From JANRIZ01 sp033764445 (GTDB lineage Bacteria; Verrucomicrobiota; Verrucomicrobiia; JAWXBN01): a stretch of DNA of 19,570 nucleotides. The stretch lies in NCBI GenBank assembly GCA_033764445.1, contig JANRIZ010000088.1, forward strand, positions 1-19,570. The letters run 5' to 3'. A program made the position numbers and the translations under genes. Under the pieces are notes generated by a model that ran no database searches, was not told the DNA's origin, and saw only the letters and a list, made by a program, of their open reading frames with translations. Below are positions 1-6,852 of the stretch, piece by piece. Each line of letters starts with the position of its first letter. The first letter of the stretch is position 1.

Positions 1-486
1 AGCGGACCGTCCGTACAGGGATTGGATTTCTTCCGCCCCCGTTTGGGAGTTGGCGATGATATGGCGGGCCCCTTTGCGGGCGAGAAGCTCCTTTTCGAGA
101 AGAAGAATCTGACGGTGTTTCGGGTTTAATCCGTCCAGAAAGGCGGCGAAGCGGCGTCCCTCGTTTTTGATCGAGAGCCATTTTTGGTGCACCCCGTCAC
201 CCGCGCGGTAGAGATCGCAGCGGTGGATGCGTTCGAGACTGAAGACAAAGTCAAATGGATGGTTTGCAAAAAACGCGTCGGCCAGGTCTGCAAACGCCGA
301 GGGCGACCCCGTGGGACCGAGTTCGCACACCGTGTAGGGGGTGGTGATCGGGGATTCCTTTTTCCAGGATTCGCAGACCAGATGCACATCGTAGCCCGCC
401 GCGCACAGACCCTCCGCCAGCCGGGCGGTGTAGTTTTCCGCACCTCCGGACTGGGTGAACCGACGACGGACAAGGGCCAGTTTCAT
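1..486 (-). CDS. Glycosyltransferase family 4, WaaG/RfaG-like (5' part; runs off left edge)
   Basis: This open frame starts at ATG 486 on the minus strand and stays open to base 1, giving 162 residues without a stop, so the C-terminal part lies outside the window. The N-terminus reads MKLALVRRRFTQSGGAENY, the first strand and glycine-rich turn of a GT-B (GT4) donor-side fold. A segment near residues 85-105, with CDLYRAGDGVHQKWL, is typical of the WaaG-like lipopolysaccharide-core glycosyltransferases. By family, such enzymes move a sugar from a nucleotide-sugar to lipid A-core or another surface glycan at the inner membrane. The nucleotide-binding C-terminal half is not visible, so sugar and acceptor cannot be assigned. 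It lies downstream of parB on the same strand, separated by a gap of about 100 bp that holds CGCAGAGG repeats. Confidence 0.82.
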   Translation of the reverse strand, partial: MKLALVRRRFTQSGGAENYTARLAEGLCAAGYDVHLVCESWKKESPITTPYTVCELGPTGSPSAFADLADAFFANHPFDFVFSLERIHRCDLYRAGDGVHQKWLSIKNEGRRFAAFLDGLNPKHRQILLLEKELLARKGARHIIANSQTGAEEIQSLYGRSA

Positions 487-539
487 GGAGGGATGGGGAG
501 GGTTGGAACCGCAGACTTGTCCCGGATGGTTCGGGAGGA

Positions 540-557
540 CGCAGAGGGGCGCAGAGG
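540..557. repeat. Intergenic CGCAGAGG tandem repeat
   Basis: Two copies of CGCAGAGG lie at 540-547 and 550-557, ten bases apart, in the gap between parB and the glycosyltransferase. A related sequence (CGCAGAGGG then CGCAGGG) occurs after the PEP-CTERM gene at 16271-16287. As far as I know, such CGCAGAG arrays are common in intergenic DNA of Verrucomicrobiota and Planctomycetota; their function is unknown. Confidence 0.6.
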
Positions 558-584
558 AATGAAGACGTCAGGGTGTTTGAGTTT

Positions 585-1496
585 TCACAGGGAAATGCCG
601 AATTTTTCCAGGAGTCGGCCGAGGTCGTCGTTGCCGTAGTATTCGATCGTGATGGATCCCTTTTTGTCGCCGTGCTGGACGTGGACCTTGGTGCCGAGCT
701 TTTGCTGGAGCGAGGTTTGGATTTGCTGGATCAATGCGGCCGCCTGTCCGCCCTGGGAGGTTGGCAATGTGACCGTTTTTTTTGTAGGACCGGAAGGACC
801 ACCCTTCATCGCCGCGACGAGAAGCTCCGTCTGGCGGACATTCAAACCCTCGCTGACGATTTTCTCCGCCGCTTTAAGCTGGAGCTTGTGGTTGGTGCCG
901 AAGCCCAGGAGCACCTTGGCATGGCCGACAGAGATCGCCCCCTCGTTGAGCAGGGTTTTGAGGTCGGCGGAAAGTTCGAGCAGACGCATCGTGTTGGCCA
1001 CCGAGGCGCGGCTTTTGCCGACCTTGGCCGCGATGTCCTCCTGACGGAGGTTGAAGGAGGTCAGCAGGAGCTGGTAGGCTTCCGCCTCCTCCAGCGGACT
1101 GAGATTTTCGCGCTGGAGATTCTCGATGAGGGCCAGTTCCGCCAGCTGTTCCTCCGATGCCTGACGGACCAGGCACGGGACCCGGTCATGGCCCAGGGAT
1201 TTGGAGGCCCGGAGACGGCGTTCCCCCGCGACAAGCTCGTATTCCTCGCCGCGGCGGATGACAATCAGCGGCTGGATGATCCCGTGGACCCTGATGGAAT
1301 CCGCCAGTTCGGCAATCTCCCCCTCCCGGAAGGCTTTCCGGGGTTGAAAGCGGTTGGGAACAATGCGGAAAATTTCCAATTCGTGGATTTTTTCGCCAGG
1401 CGCCGCATCGGCAACGACCGGGTTGGGGGCGATCCCGGCGGCGGGTTTGCCGGGGATCAGGGCGCCCAGACCGCGCCCAAGGGCTTGTTTAGACAT
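585..1496 (-). CDS. parB: Chromosome partitioning protein ParB
   Basis: The 303-residue product is a ParB/Spo0J-family CTPase that loads on parS near the origin and spreads as a clamp to drive ParABS segregation. The N-terminus MSKQALGRGLGALIP is the classic ParA-interacting segment. The CTP-binding and catalytic domain shows the GERRLRAS box (residues 91-98) and the ENLQR box (125-129). A helix-turn-helix follows at about 150-172 (RQEDIAAKVGKSRASV), and a C-terminal dimerisation domain covers about 255-303. Length and domain order are normal. It is unusual that no parA lies directly upstream: the next gene that way is a divergent outer-membrane protein. parB therefore seems to be transcribed alone, or with the glycosyltransferase downstream. 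No parS site is recognisable in the window. Confidence 0.96.
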   Translation of the reverse strand: MSKQALGRGLGALIPGKPAAGIAPNPVVADAAPGEKIHELEIFRIVPNRFQPRKAFREGEIAELADSIRVHGIIQPLIVIRRGEEYELVAGERRLRASKSLGHDRVPCLVRQASEEQLAELALIENLQRENLSPLEEAEAYQLLLTSFNLRQEDIAAKVGKSRASVANTMRLLELSADLKTLLNEGAISVGHAKVLLGFGTNHKLQLKAAEKIVSEGLNVRQTELLVAAMKGGPSGPTKKTVTLPTSQGGQAAALIQQIQTSLQQKLGTKVHVQHGDKKGSITIEYYGNDDLGRLLEKFGISL

Positions 1497-1502
1497 CTGT
1501 CC

Positions 1503-1531
1503 AGGTTAGAAGCTTTACCGTCTCCCGTCAA
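1503..1531 (-). promoter_or_regulatory. Candidate promoter of parB
   Basis: On the minus strand, TTGACG (1526-1531) is followed after 17 bases by TAACCT (1503-1508), seven bases before the parB ATG. The -35 is close to consensus and the -10 is weak (3 of 6). The transcript would be nearly leaderless. Confidence 0.3.
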
Positions 1532-1560
1532 CACGGAGGTCACTGGCCGGGAGGCCTTGA

Positions 1561-1590
1561 TTGACAGGGTGTGGCGTTTTCCTGTAGTTT
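1561..1590 (+). promoter_or_regulatory. Candidate sigma-70 promoter of the outer-membrane protein gene
   Basis: A perfect TTGACA at 1561-1566 is followed after 18 bases by TAGTTT at 1585-1590, about 43 bases before the ATG at 1633. The -10 is weak, so this call rests mainly on the -35 and the position. Confidence 0.4.
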
Positions 1591-1632
1591 CCGCCGTTCC
1601 TGATACCAACCCCCCAACCCCGAAAACCGATT

Positions 1633-2331
1633 ATGAAACACAATGTCATTTTGATCCTCGCCGCCGTCCTGAGTCTGATGCCCCATTCAGTCCGGGCCGG
1701 AGACAAACTGTTGTCGGGCGGGGTGGTGGAACAGCCGGTGGAGGATCGTCTCAATTATGCGGGGATCCGGGGCGGCATCGGCTGGGTGGATCAGAAGGGC
1801 CGCGATGCGGGACCCTTCCAATCCAGCATCGAGTTTGAACACGCCTTCAACCTGACCGCCCTCTACGGACGCCGGTTTGAGCCCTGGCTGCGTGCGGAGT
1901 TTGAGTTTGCCGTCTTCAACATGGAGGTGGATGATGTCAAAACCGCCGGGTCTCCCCAACGCAATGTCTCCGGCACCGAGCGTCAGTTTGCCTTCCTTTT
2001 CAACGTGCTCTTTGACTGGAAAAATTCCACAAAGTTCACCCCCTTCATCGGCCTGGGGGTTGGTCCGGCCCTGACCCACATGGACAAAACCTTTCTGGGA
2101 ACAGCCCTCGGCAACACCGTCACCATTGATGACACCGATGTCGTGGGTGCGGGTCAGGTGCTTGCGGGTGTCGCCTACGAGATTGATCCGGAATGGACCC
2201 TCGAACTGCTCTACCGTGGATACGCGACCACCGAGCAGAAATATGCACAGACCGGCGGCGTGCAAACGAGTGCCCGGGTCGAGGAAACCCTGTCACACAA
2301 CATCAATCTCGGACTCCGTTACGGGTTCTGA
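1633..2331 (+). CDS. Outer-membrane beta-barrel protein (OmpA-barrel/porin-like)
   Basis: The 232-residue protein starts with a clear Sec signal peptide (MKHNVILILAAVLSLMPHSVRA, likely cleaved before GD). It continues with alternating polar and hydrophobic strands rich in aromatic residues, such as FEFAVFNMEV, LLYRGYATTEQKY and INLGLRYGF. It ends in an aromatic Phe, the usual BAM recognition signal for outer-membrane barrels. Size and pattern fit an eight-stranded barrel of the OMP_b-brl type, without a C-terminal peptidoglycan-binding OmpA domain. The role (adhesion, structure or small-molecule passage) cannot be told from sequence. It diverges from parB and converges on pheS, with 14 bases between their stops. 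A candidate promoter with a perfect TTGACA lies upstream. Confidence 0.82.
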   Translation: MKHNVILILAAVLSLMPHSVRAGDKLLSGGVVEQPVEDRLNYAGIRGGIGWVDQKGRDAGPFQSSIEFEHAFNLTALYGRRFEPWLRAEFEFAVFNMEVDDVKTAGSPQRNVSGTERQFAFLFNVLFDWKNSTKFTPFIGLGVGPALTHMDKTFLGTALGNTVTIDDTDVVGAGQVLAGVAYEIDPEWTLELLYRGYATTEQKYAQTGGVQTSARVEETLSHNINLGLRYGF

Positions 2332-2345
2332 CCTGGGCGGCACTC

Positions 2346-3359
2346 TCAAAACTGCGCGAGGAAACGCACGTCGTTGTCGGTGAAGTGGCGGATGTCGCTG
2401 ACCCCGTAGAGCATCATGGCGATGCGCTCGACCCCCATGCCGAAGGCGAAACCGGTGGCCGCATCGGGATCGTAGCCGACTTGTGCGAACACGTTCGGGT
2501 TGACCATGCCGCAACCCGCGATTTCCAGCCATTCACGGCCCCGGATCAGTTTTCCCGGCTGGCTGAAATCGATCTCGAAGCTCGGCTCGGTGAAGGGGAA
2601 AAAGTGCGGACGGAACCGCACCTTCGTGTCGGGCCCGAGCAATTCGCGGAAGAAAAGCTCCATGGTGCCCTTCAGATCGGCGAGGCTGACATTTTCATCG
2701 ACATAAAGCCCTTCCATCTGGTGGAACATCAGGGCATGGGTGGCATCGGGATTGTCACGGCGAAAACAGGCCCCGGGGGCGATGATCCGGACCGGAGGCT
2801 TCTGTCCGCGCATGACACGGATCTGGACCGGGGAGGTCTGGGAGCGGAGCAGGAATCGTCCGTGCCCGTCGGGCGTCTCCTGTGAGTCGATGAAAAAGGT
2901 GTCCTGCTCATTGCGGGCCGGGTGATCGGCGGGGGTGTTGAGCGCGTCAAAATTGAAAAATTCCTGCTCGATATCCGGGCCATCCGCCAGGGCAAACCCC
3001 ATGCGTTTGAAAATGGAGGTGATCCGTTCGATCGTCTGGGTGATCGGGTGGCCGGCACCCAGGTTCCGTGGACGGCCCGGCAGGGTGACGTCGAATGCCG
3101 AGTAATCCCTTCGGGGCTTGTCCAGCAGGGACTTTTTGGTGTCGAACCTTTCCGTGACCGACGTTTTGACCTCGTTGGCCAGTTTGCCCACCGCGGGGCG
3201 TTCCTCCTTGGAAAGATTTTTCATGCCCTCGAGCAGGCGGGGCAGGGAGCCATTGCGTCCGAAGTACTGGATGCGGACCTCCTCCAGGGCGGCCGCATTT
3301 TGCGCCGAGTCGATGGCTGTGAGAATTTCGGTTCGGATGTTTTCGAGTTCGGAAAGCAT
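2346..3359 (-). CDS. pheS: Phenylalanine--tRNA ligase alpha subunit
   Basis: The 337-residue product is the catalytic alpha subunit of class II phenylalanyl-tRNA synthetase, which charges tRNA-Phe as an alpha2-beta2 enzyme with PheT. I chose ATG 3359 because the product then starts MLSELENIRTEIL, the usual N-terminal coiled coil. A frame extending up to 3491 would run through the rplT terminator. Class II motif 2 is seen at FRRDNPDATHALMFHQMEG and motif 3 at FGMGVERIAMMLYGV. Length fits bacterial PheS (about 330-345). In many bacteria pheT follows directly; here the next gene downstream is a convergent outer-membrane protein, so pheT is elsewhere. A strong terminator and a separate promoter lie between rplT and pheS. 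Confidence 0.96.
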   Translation of the reverse strand: MLSELENIRTEILTAIDSAQNAAALEEVRIQYFGRNGSLPRLLEGMKNLSKEERPAVGKLANEVKTSVTERFDTKKSLLDKPRRDYSAFDVTLPGRPRNLGAGHPITQTIERITSIFKRMGFALADGPDIEQEFFNFDALNTPADHPARNEQDTFFIDSQETPDGHGRFLLRSQTSPVQIRVMRGQKPPVRIIAPGACFRRDNPDATHALMFHQMEGLYVDENVSLADLKGTMELFFRELLGPDTKVRFRPHFFPFTEPSFEIDFSQPGKLIRGREWLEIAGCGMVNPNVFAQVGYDPDAATGFAFGMGVERIAMMLYGVSDIRHFTDNDVRFLAQF

Positions 3360-3390
3360 AGGGAAGGGGAGCCTTAAGAAGTGTCGCAAC

Positions 3391-3419
3391 AATGAAAGGG
3401 AAAACGGGTCCGATGTCAA
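3391..3419 (-). promoter_or_regulatory. Candidate pheS promoter
   Basis: On the minus strand a perfect TTGACA (3414-3419) is followed after 17 bases by TTCATT (3391-3396), 31 bases before the pheS ATG. The site lies just downstream of the rplT terminator, which suggests that pheS is transcribed independently of the ribosomal-protein operon. Confidence 0.42.
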
Positions 3420-3451
3420 AACCAGGAATCGGGGTGGGACTTGTTTCCAAC

Positions 3452-3482
3452 AAAAAGGCCCGCCGGAGGGGCAGGCCTTTTT
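3452..3482 (-). terminator. Rho-independent terminator after rplT
   Basis: On the minus strand GGCCTGCC pairs with GGCGGGCC (positions 3457-3477, eight pairs including one G-T, loop of 5), directly followed by TTTTT. The mirrored AAAAA/TTTTT flanks extend the stem. It lies 25 bases after the rplT stop and is a textbook intrinsic terminator that ends the infC-rpmI-rplT transcript. Confidence 0.85.
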
Positions 3483-3507
3483 GGAAAGCAAAAAACAGGA
3501 TGTGGAA

Positions 3508-3879
3508 TCAGGCCTTGGCTGTTTTGGCCGGGGCCTTTTTGACCTGTTCGATCAGGGAGGAGAAGGCCTCCGGGTGGTTCATGGCCAGATCGGCCAGGAC
3601 CTTGCGGTCGAGTTCGATCTTCAGGGTTTTGAGACCTTCGAGAAAACGGCTGTAGGTCAGGCCCGCCGCCCGGGTGGCGGCGTTGATCCGGACCGTCCAG
3701 AGCCGGCGGAAATTGCGTTTTTTGGTCTTGCGATCGCGGTAGGACCAGTACTGGCCCTTCATGACGGCGTCCTTGGCGTAGCGGAAAAGTTTGCTGCGGC
3801 GTCCGCGGAAACCTTTGGCCTTGATGAGCGTGCGCTTGCGGCGCTGGCGGCTGGCGGGTGAATTGGTGGCTCTTGGCAT
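3508..3879 (-). CDS. rplT: 50S ribosomal protein L20
   Basis: The product has 123 residues (the family is usually about 117-120). It is the early-assembling 23S rRNA-binding protein of the large subunit. Diagnostic stretches are the basic N-terminus MPRATNSPASRQRRKRTLIKAKGF, here with AKGFRGRRSKLF, then YRDRKTKKRNFRRLW and INAATRAAGLTYSRFL. It ends with a lysine- and alanine-rich tail (KKAPAKTAKA). An AAAGAGA sequence ahead of the ATG may serve as ribosome binding site. It lies 55 bases after rpmI and is the last gene before the terminator. L20 represses its own operon in Escherichia coli and Bacillus; whether it does so here is not shown. Confidence 0.97.
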   Translation of the reverse strand: MPRATNSPASRQRRKRTLIKAKGFRGRRSKLFRYAKDAVMKGQYWSYRDRKTKKRNFRRLWTVRINAATRAAGLTYSRFLEGLKTLKIELDRKVLADLAMNHPEAFSSLIEQVKKAPAKTAKA

Positions 3880-3934
3880 AACGTATTCTCTTTATCGGTT
3901 GGGGGGTGATTTCCGCACGGGGCGGAGGGATCGG

Positions 3935-4144
3935 TTAATTGAAGGGGAGGTTGGACTTGATCCGGTATTCATCCGTGTGATGAACCACCTTGGCTTTGCC
4001 CAATTTGCTCTTGCGTTTGGCGGATTTGCCCGCCAGCAGATGGCGCTTGCCGCTGTGACGACGGAGGACCTTGCCGGTGCCGGTGATTTTGAAACGTTTG
4101 GCGACCGCCTTTTTGGTTTTGCGGCGTGAGATGGCTTTTGGCAT
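3935..4144 (-). CDS. rpmI: 50S ribosomal protein L35
   Basis: The 69-residue, strongly basic protein shows the L35 signature: MPKAISRRKTKKAVAKRF at the start, then TGTGKVLRRHSGKRHLLAGKS and a short C-terminal tail. L35 is a small structural protein of the large ribosomal subunit. An AAGGAA Shine-Dalgarno sequence stands about 8 bases before the ATG. It sits in the usual place between infC and rplT, 69 bases after infC. Confidence 0.96.
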   Translation of the reverse strand: MPKAISRRKTKKAVAKRFKITGTGKVLRRHSGKRHLLAGKSAKRKSKLGKAKVVHHTDEYRIKSNLPFN

Positions 4145-4213
4145 GGGATGTTTCCTTGTCTGCTTTTGATGTCTGATCCTCCGAAGCGGTCCCGGGGTGC
4201 GGGCCCGCCGTCT

Positions 4214-4903
4214 TTATTTCGATTTGTCGAAGGGATTGTTGTTGAATGTTCTTTCCTTGGGGGCGTCGTGACCCCGTTTGATGGCGACCTTTTCGAGAAC
4301 CAGTTTGGCCGGGTCGATGGCGTGTTCTTCCTTTTCGGGTTCCTCCTGGCCTTCCTCGTGCCGTTTGATGGCAGCCCGTTTGTTGGCCGGGAGCGGGTTG
4401 TACATCATGATGATGTTCTTGCCGATCTGGCGGGGTTCCATCTCGAGGATGCCCTTTTCGCCAATCAACTGCTTGATCTGCTGCATCACCCCCATGCCGA
4501 TATCGGCGTGGGACATTTCGCGACCGCGCAGGACCATCGTCATCTTGACCTTGTCCCCGTGCTCCAGGAACCCCAGGGCGTGGTTGATTTTGGTGTCAAA
4601 ATCATGCCCGGCAATGTTCACGTGGAATTTCAGTTCCTTGACCTTTTGGACAAACTGGTGTTTGCGGGATTCGCTCTTGAGCTTTTCCTCCAGGTACTTG
4701 TACTTGCCGAAATCGATGAGTTTGCATACCGGAGGACGGGCCGTCGGGGCGATCTCCACCAGATCCACTCCCCGCTGTTGGGCCAGCAACAGGGCGTCGC
4801 GCGTTGACATGACACCCAACTGGCCGCCCTCAGAGTCCACCACCCTGATTTCGGGCACACGGATCTTGCCGTTGACCCTGATAAAATTGTTTCTCTCTTT
4901 GAT
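4214..4903 (-). CDS. infC: Translation initiation factor IF-3, apparent ATC start
   Basis: IF-3 keeps 30S subunits free and checks the start codon and initiator tRNA. The frame has no suitable ATG at its 5' end. A GTG at 4858 would remove the conserved N-terminal segment RVNGKIRVPEIRV, which matches the IN-GEIR-EVR region of other IF-3 proteins. In frame upstream lies ATC at 4901-4903, exactly 7 bases after a perfect AAGGAG, and the frame closes with TGA at 4919-4921. I therefore call a 229-residue protein beginning fM-KERNNFIRV. The C-terminal domain shows MVLRGREMSHADIGM, and the acidic tail is somewhat long. IF-3 genes often use rare AUU or AUC starts, which IF-3 itself discriminates against, giving autoregulation. 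Confidence 0.93.
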   Translation of the reverse strand: MKERNNFIRVNGKIRVPEIRVVDSEGGQLGVMSTRDALLLAQQRGVDLVEIAPTARPPVCKLIDFGKYKYLEEKLKSESRKHQFVQKVKELKFHVNIAGHDFDTKINHALGFLEHGDKVKMTMVLRGREMSHADIGMGVMQQIKQLIGEKGILEMEPRQIGKNIIMMYNPLPANKRAAIKRHEEGQEEPEKEEHAIDPAKLVLEKVAIKRGHDAPKERTFNNNPFDKSK

Positions 4904-4910
4904 TCGGATT

Positions 4911-4916
4911 CTCCTT
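4911..4916 (-). promoter_or_regulatory. Shine-Dalgarno sequence that sets the infC start
   Basis: AAGGAG on the minus strand stands seven bases before the in-frame ATC at 4901-4903. It is 52 bases from the GTG at 4858, so it supports the rare start rather than the GTG. The other in-frame ATC (4907-4909) would be only one base away, too close. Confidence 0.8.
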
Positions 4917-4940
4917 GTTCAGTTCAAACACCGCGCCACC

Positions 4941-5002
4941 CCCAGAGACTGGGACGGGGCCCGGCGAAAAAATTCCCTCCACCCAAAAGGGGCATCCTTT
5001 TG
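4941..5002 (-). other. infC leader with short hairpins
   Basis: Between the promoter and the infC start the transcript would have a leader of about 105 bases. It contains two simple hairpins: CAAAAGG/CCTTTTG (4984-5002, loop 5) and CCCAG/CTGGG (4941-4953, loop 3). Leaders of this operon are control sites for L20 or IF-3 in other bacteria. No known L20 binding fold could be confirmed by eye. Confidence 0.3.
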
Positions 5003-5016
5003 AGAGAGGAACGGTT

Positions 5017-5045
5017 TTTATAGGGAAAAGCGGGAACGGAGGCAA
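5017..5045 (-). promoter_or_regulatory. Promoter of the infC-rpmI-rplT operon
   Basis: On the minus strand TTGCCT (5040-5045) and TATAAA (5017-5022) are separated by exactly 17 bases. The -10 matches consensus in five of six positions and the -35 in four. It lies about 114 bases before the infC start, in an AT-rich gap between infC and the FAD enzyme gene. Confidence 0.55.
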
Positions 5046-5128
5046 ATGCTTTTTTGGGAAGAATGATGAAAAAAATACCGTCAAAAATATAAAAGATTGA
5101 CCGGCTTTTCCGAAAGGGGGGCCAAGCC

Positions 5129-6346
5129 TCAGGAAAACGTCATTTTGTCGGTGACCGGCAACGGGTGATTCTGGGTGATCAATTTGCGAAGCTGATGCCG
5201 CAAAAGCCCCGTCCGGGAACCGATGAAAAGGAACAGGGGCAGGATCAGGGAACGAAGATTCAGCGGACCCTGTCCTCCTGCCGGGGAAAGCGTCCTTTGA
5301 AAGCGGTGCACGGTCGTCACCTCCGCCTGGCGGATTTTCTGCACCTCCGAAAGCCGGGCGGCGGAAGGGTCCCCCGCCAGGATCGCCTCGGCAATGACCC
5401 GGCCCGCCGCCACGGCCGTGGAGACGGCCATCGACACACCGATGGCCCCGACCGGTGAACAGCAATGGGCGGCGTCACCGATGAGCAGACAGCCATCACG
5501 GGCCCAGTCCCTGACGCCGTGAATTTTGGCTGCCAGCGGATGAAACGGGCTGAAGTCCTTCAACTGTGCCGCAAACTCCGCAAACATCGGATGCGTCTGA
5601 CGGATGTTGTCGCGCAGCACCGCGATTCCCGCGCGTTTGAGGTCGGCCAATTCGCCCCGCCTGAGGATCAAACCGCACTGCCAGAGATCCGGATGTTTCG
5701 GCAAAATGAGGAAACGGTGAGCGCCGCCCAGGTAGGTGCGGACCGTATCCACGTTTTTTTCCGTGCGGGGAATGGTAAACCAGAGGACGTCGAAGGAGTA
5801 GTCCTCGTAGAGGATTTCAAAGCCCCCTTTTTTCAGAACCGAGGAGGTGCGTCCGTCCGCCCCCACGACCACCGGGGCACGGACCTCGCAGGGTTCGCCG
5901 TTGCGCGAGACCCGGGCCCCGGTGATCCGGCCGTTTTCCTGGATCAGATCGGTGAGGTCACTGTCGAACCAGAGGTCGAAATCCGGGAGGGTTTTGCCCT
6001 TGTCGTGGAGTGCCCCCAGGAGGGTGGGCTGGGGCATCCACATGGCGTAACCGACATCGGGGGCGACATTGGCCAGGTCCAGGCGGGCGAGGCGCCGGGT
6101 GGGGGAGTGGATTTCGAAGTGGTGGAGATCGAGGTGGTCATAGGTGCGCAGGAAGTCATTGAGCCCGATCTGGCGCATGGTTTCGGTGAAGCGCGGCATG
6201 AACACCTCGCCACGGAACTCGCGGTGGAAGTCGGCGTGGCGTTCGAGAACGAGTGTTTTGATCCCCTGTTTTGCCAGGAGAAGACCCAGAACCATCCCAG
6301 CGGGTCCGCCTCCGGCAATACAGACTTGGACGTGGTGAGTCAGCAT
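5129..6346 (-). CDS. FAD-dependent monooxygenase-like oxidoreductase (UbiH/PHBH superfamily)
   Basis: The 405-residue protein belongs to the group A flavoprotein monooxygenases (FAD_binding_3), which use NAD(P)H and oxygen to hydroxylate aromatic or related substrates. The Rossmann dinucleotide loop GGGPAG lies at residues 12-17. The VVGADGRTSSV motif (GADG-S) follows near the middle, and GDAAHCCSPVGAIGVSMA, which binds the FAD pyrophosphate and ribityl chain, near residue 295. I chose ATG 6346 because MLTHHVQVCIAGGG is the normal start for this fold; a TTG at 6403 in the same frame would add 19 residues of no recognised character. The C-terminus has a hydrophobic stretch (RSLILPLFLFIG) that could touch the membrane. 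The substrate is unknown: no pathway gene is next to it, and a quinone or antibiotic-modifying role are both possible. Confidence 0.85.
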   Translation of the reverse strand: MLTHHVQVCIAGGGPAGMVLGLLLAKQGIKTLVLERHADFHREFRGEVFMPRFTETMRQIGLNDFLRTYDHLDLHHFEIHSPTRRLARLDLANVAPDVGYAMWMPQPTLLGALHDKGKTLPDFDLWFDSDLTDLIQENGRITGARVSRNGEPCEVRAPVVVGADGRTSSVLKKGGFEILYEDYSFDVLWFTIPRTEKNVDTVRTYLGGAHRFLILPKHPDLWQCGLILRRGELADLKRAGIAVLRDNIRQTHPMFAEFAAQLKDFSPFHPLAAKIHGVRDWARDGCLLIGDAAHCCSPVGAIGVSMAVSTAVAAGRVIAEAILAGDPSAARLSEVQKIRQAEVTTVHRFQRTLSPAGGQGPLNLRSLILPLFLFIGSRTGLLRHQLRKLITQNHPLPVTDKMTFS

Positions 6347-6420
6347 GGAAAAAGCTAACAGCAGAATGGGGGCGTGGAACAAGTTCAAAAGGAGGGGCGG
6401 CAAGATAAGATTTTATCAAA

Positions 6421-6461
6421 AATAGTCCTATACTATTGACAAAATAGCTAATATTGTCCAA
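6421..6461 (+). promoter_or_regulatory. hipBA promoter/operator region with nested inverted repeats
   Basis: This AT-rich region before hipB has a perfect inverted repeat AATAGT-CCTAT-ACTATT (6421-6437). Overlapping it is a second, imperfect one: TTGACAA (6436-6442) and TTGTCCAA (6454-6461) around the palindrome TAGCTA (6445-6450). TTGACA at 6436-6441 could be the -35 of hipB, but no good -10 is found at 16-18 bases. By analogy with HipB, which represses its own operon through palindromic operators, these are the likely binding sites. Confidence 0.5.
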
Positions 6462-6471
6462 CTTATAAGAC

Positions 6472-6852
6472 ATGAGCAGGTCGTATCAACAGCCTTTTCC
6501 GGCGGCGGAGAAACAGATGAGGGCCCTGGGCCAACGTCTGAAAGCCGCGCGGCTCCGCCGGAAAATGACAACCATTTTGTTTGCCGAACGCATGGGGGTG
6601 TCGCGAGACACCCTCAACCGCATGGAAAAGGGGGACGCAAACATTGCCCTGGGCACCTATGTCAGGGCTCTGCGTGTGCTGGGGCTGGACAGGGATATGG
6701 ATGCCGTTGCGAGGGATGACGCTCTGGGTCGCGCACTTCAGGATCAGTCCCTCCTTTCCAAATACAATCGTGGCCATCAGCCCCGGACGGCTTCCACTGC
6801 AAAACCTGTCACACAGAAAGCGCCCGAGAATCCGTCCCATGCCAAAGGCTGA
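6472..6852 (+). CDS. hipB: HipB-type antitoxin, XRE-family DNA-binding protein
   Basis: The 126-residue protein carries an XRE/Cro-C1 helix-turn-helix at about residues 18-72 (LGQRLKAARLRRK, FAERMGVSRDTLNRMEKG). A polar, probably disordered tail (YNRGHQPRTASTAKPVTQK) follows, of the kind that reaches into a toxin partner. It directly precedes hipA, and the two frames overlap by 14 bases, so translation is probably coupled. By family, it neutralises HipA and represses the operon. Palindromes upstream are plausible operators. It is longer than E. coli HipB (88 residues) because of the C-terminal extension. Confidence 0.87.
   Translation: MSRSYQQPFPAAEKQMRALGQRLKAARLRRKMTTILFAERMGVSRDTLNRMEKGDANIALGTYVRALRVLGLDRDMDAVARDDALGRALQDQSLLSKYNRGHQPRTASTAKPVTQKAPENPSHAKG

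Noticed and set aside
540..557. Repeats considered as transposon ends or attachment sites
   Set aside because: There is no transposase or integrase in the window and no matching inverted partner.
573..1838. 421-residue open frame on the plus strand opposite parB
   Set aside because: It is the mirror of parB codon bias; it has no recognisable domain and runs through the OMP signal peptide in another frame.
6581..6838. Longer N-terminal extension of hipA
   Set aside because: Its residues are the frame-shifted shadow of hipB; HipA similarity begins after ATG 6839.
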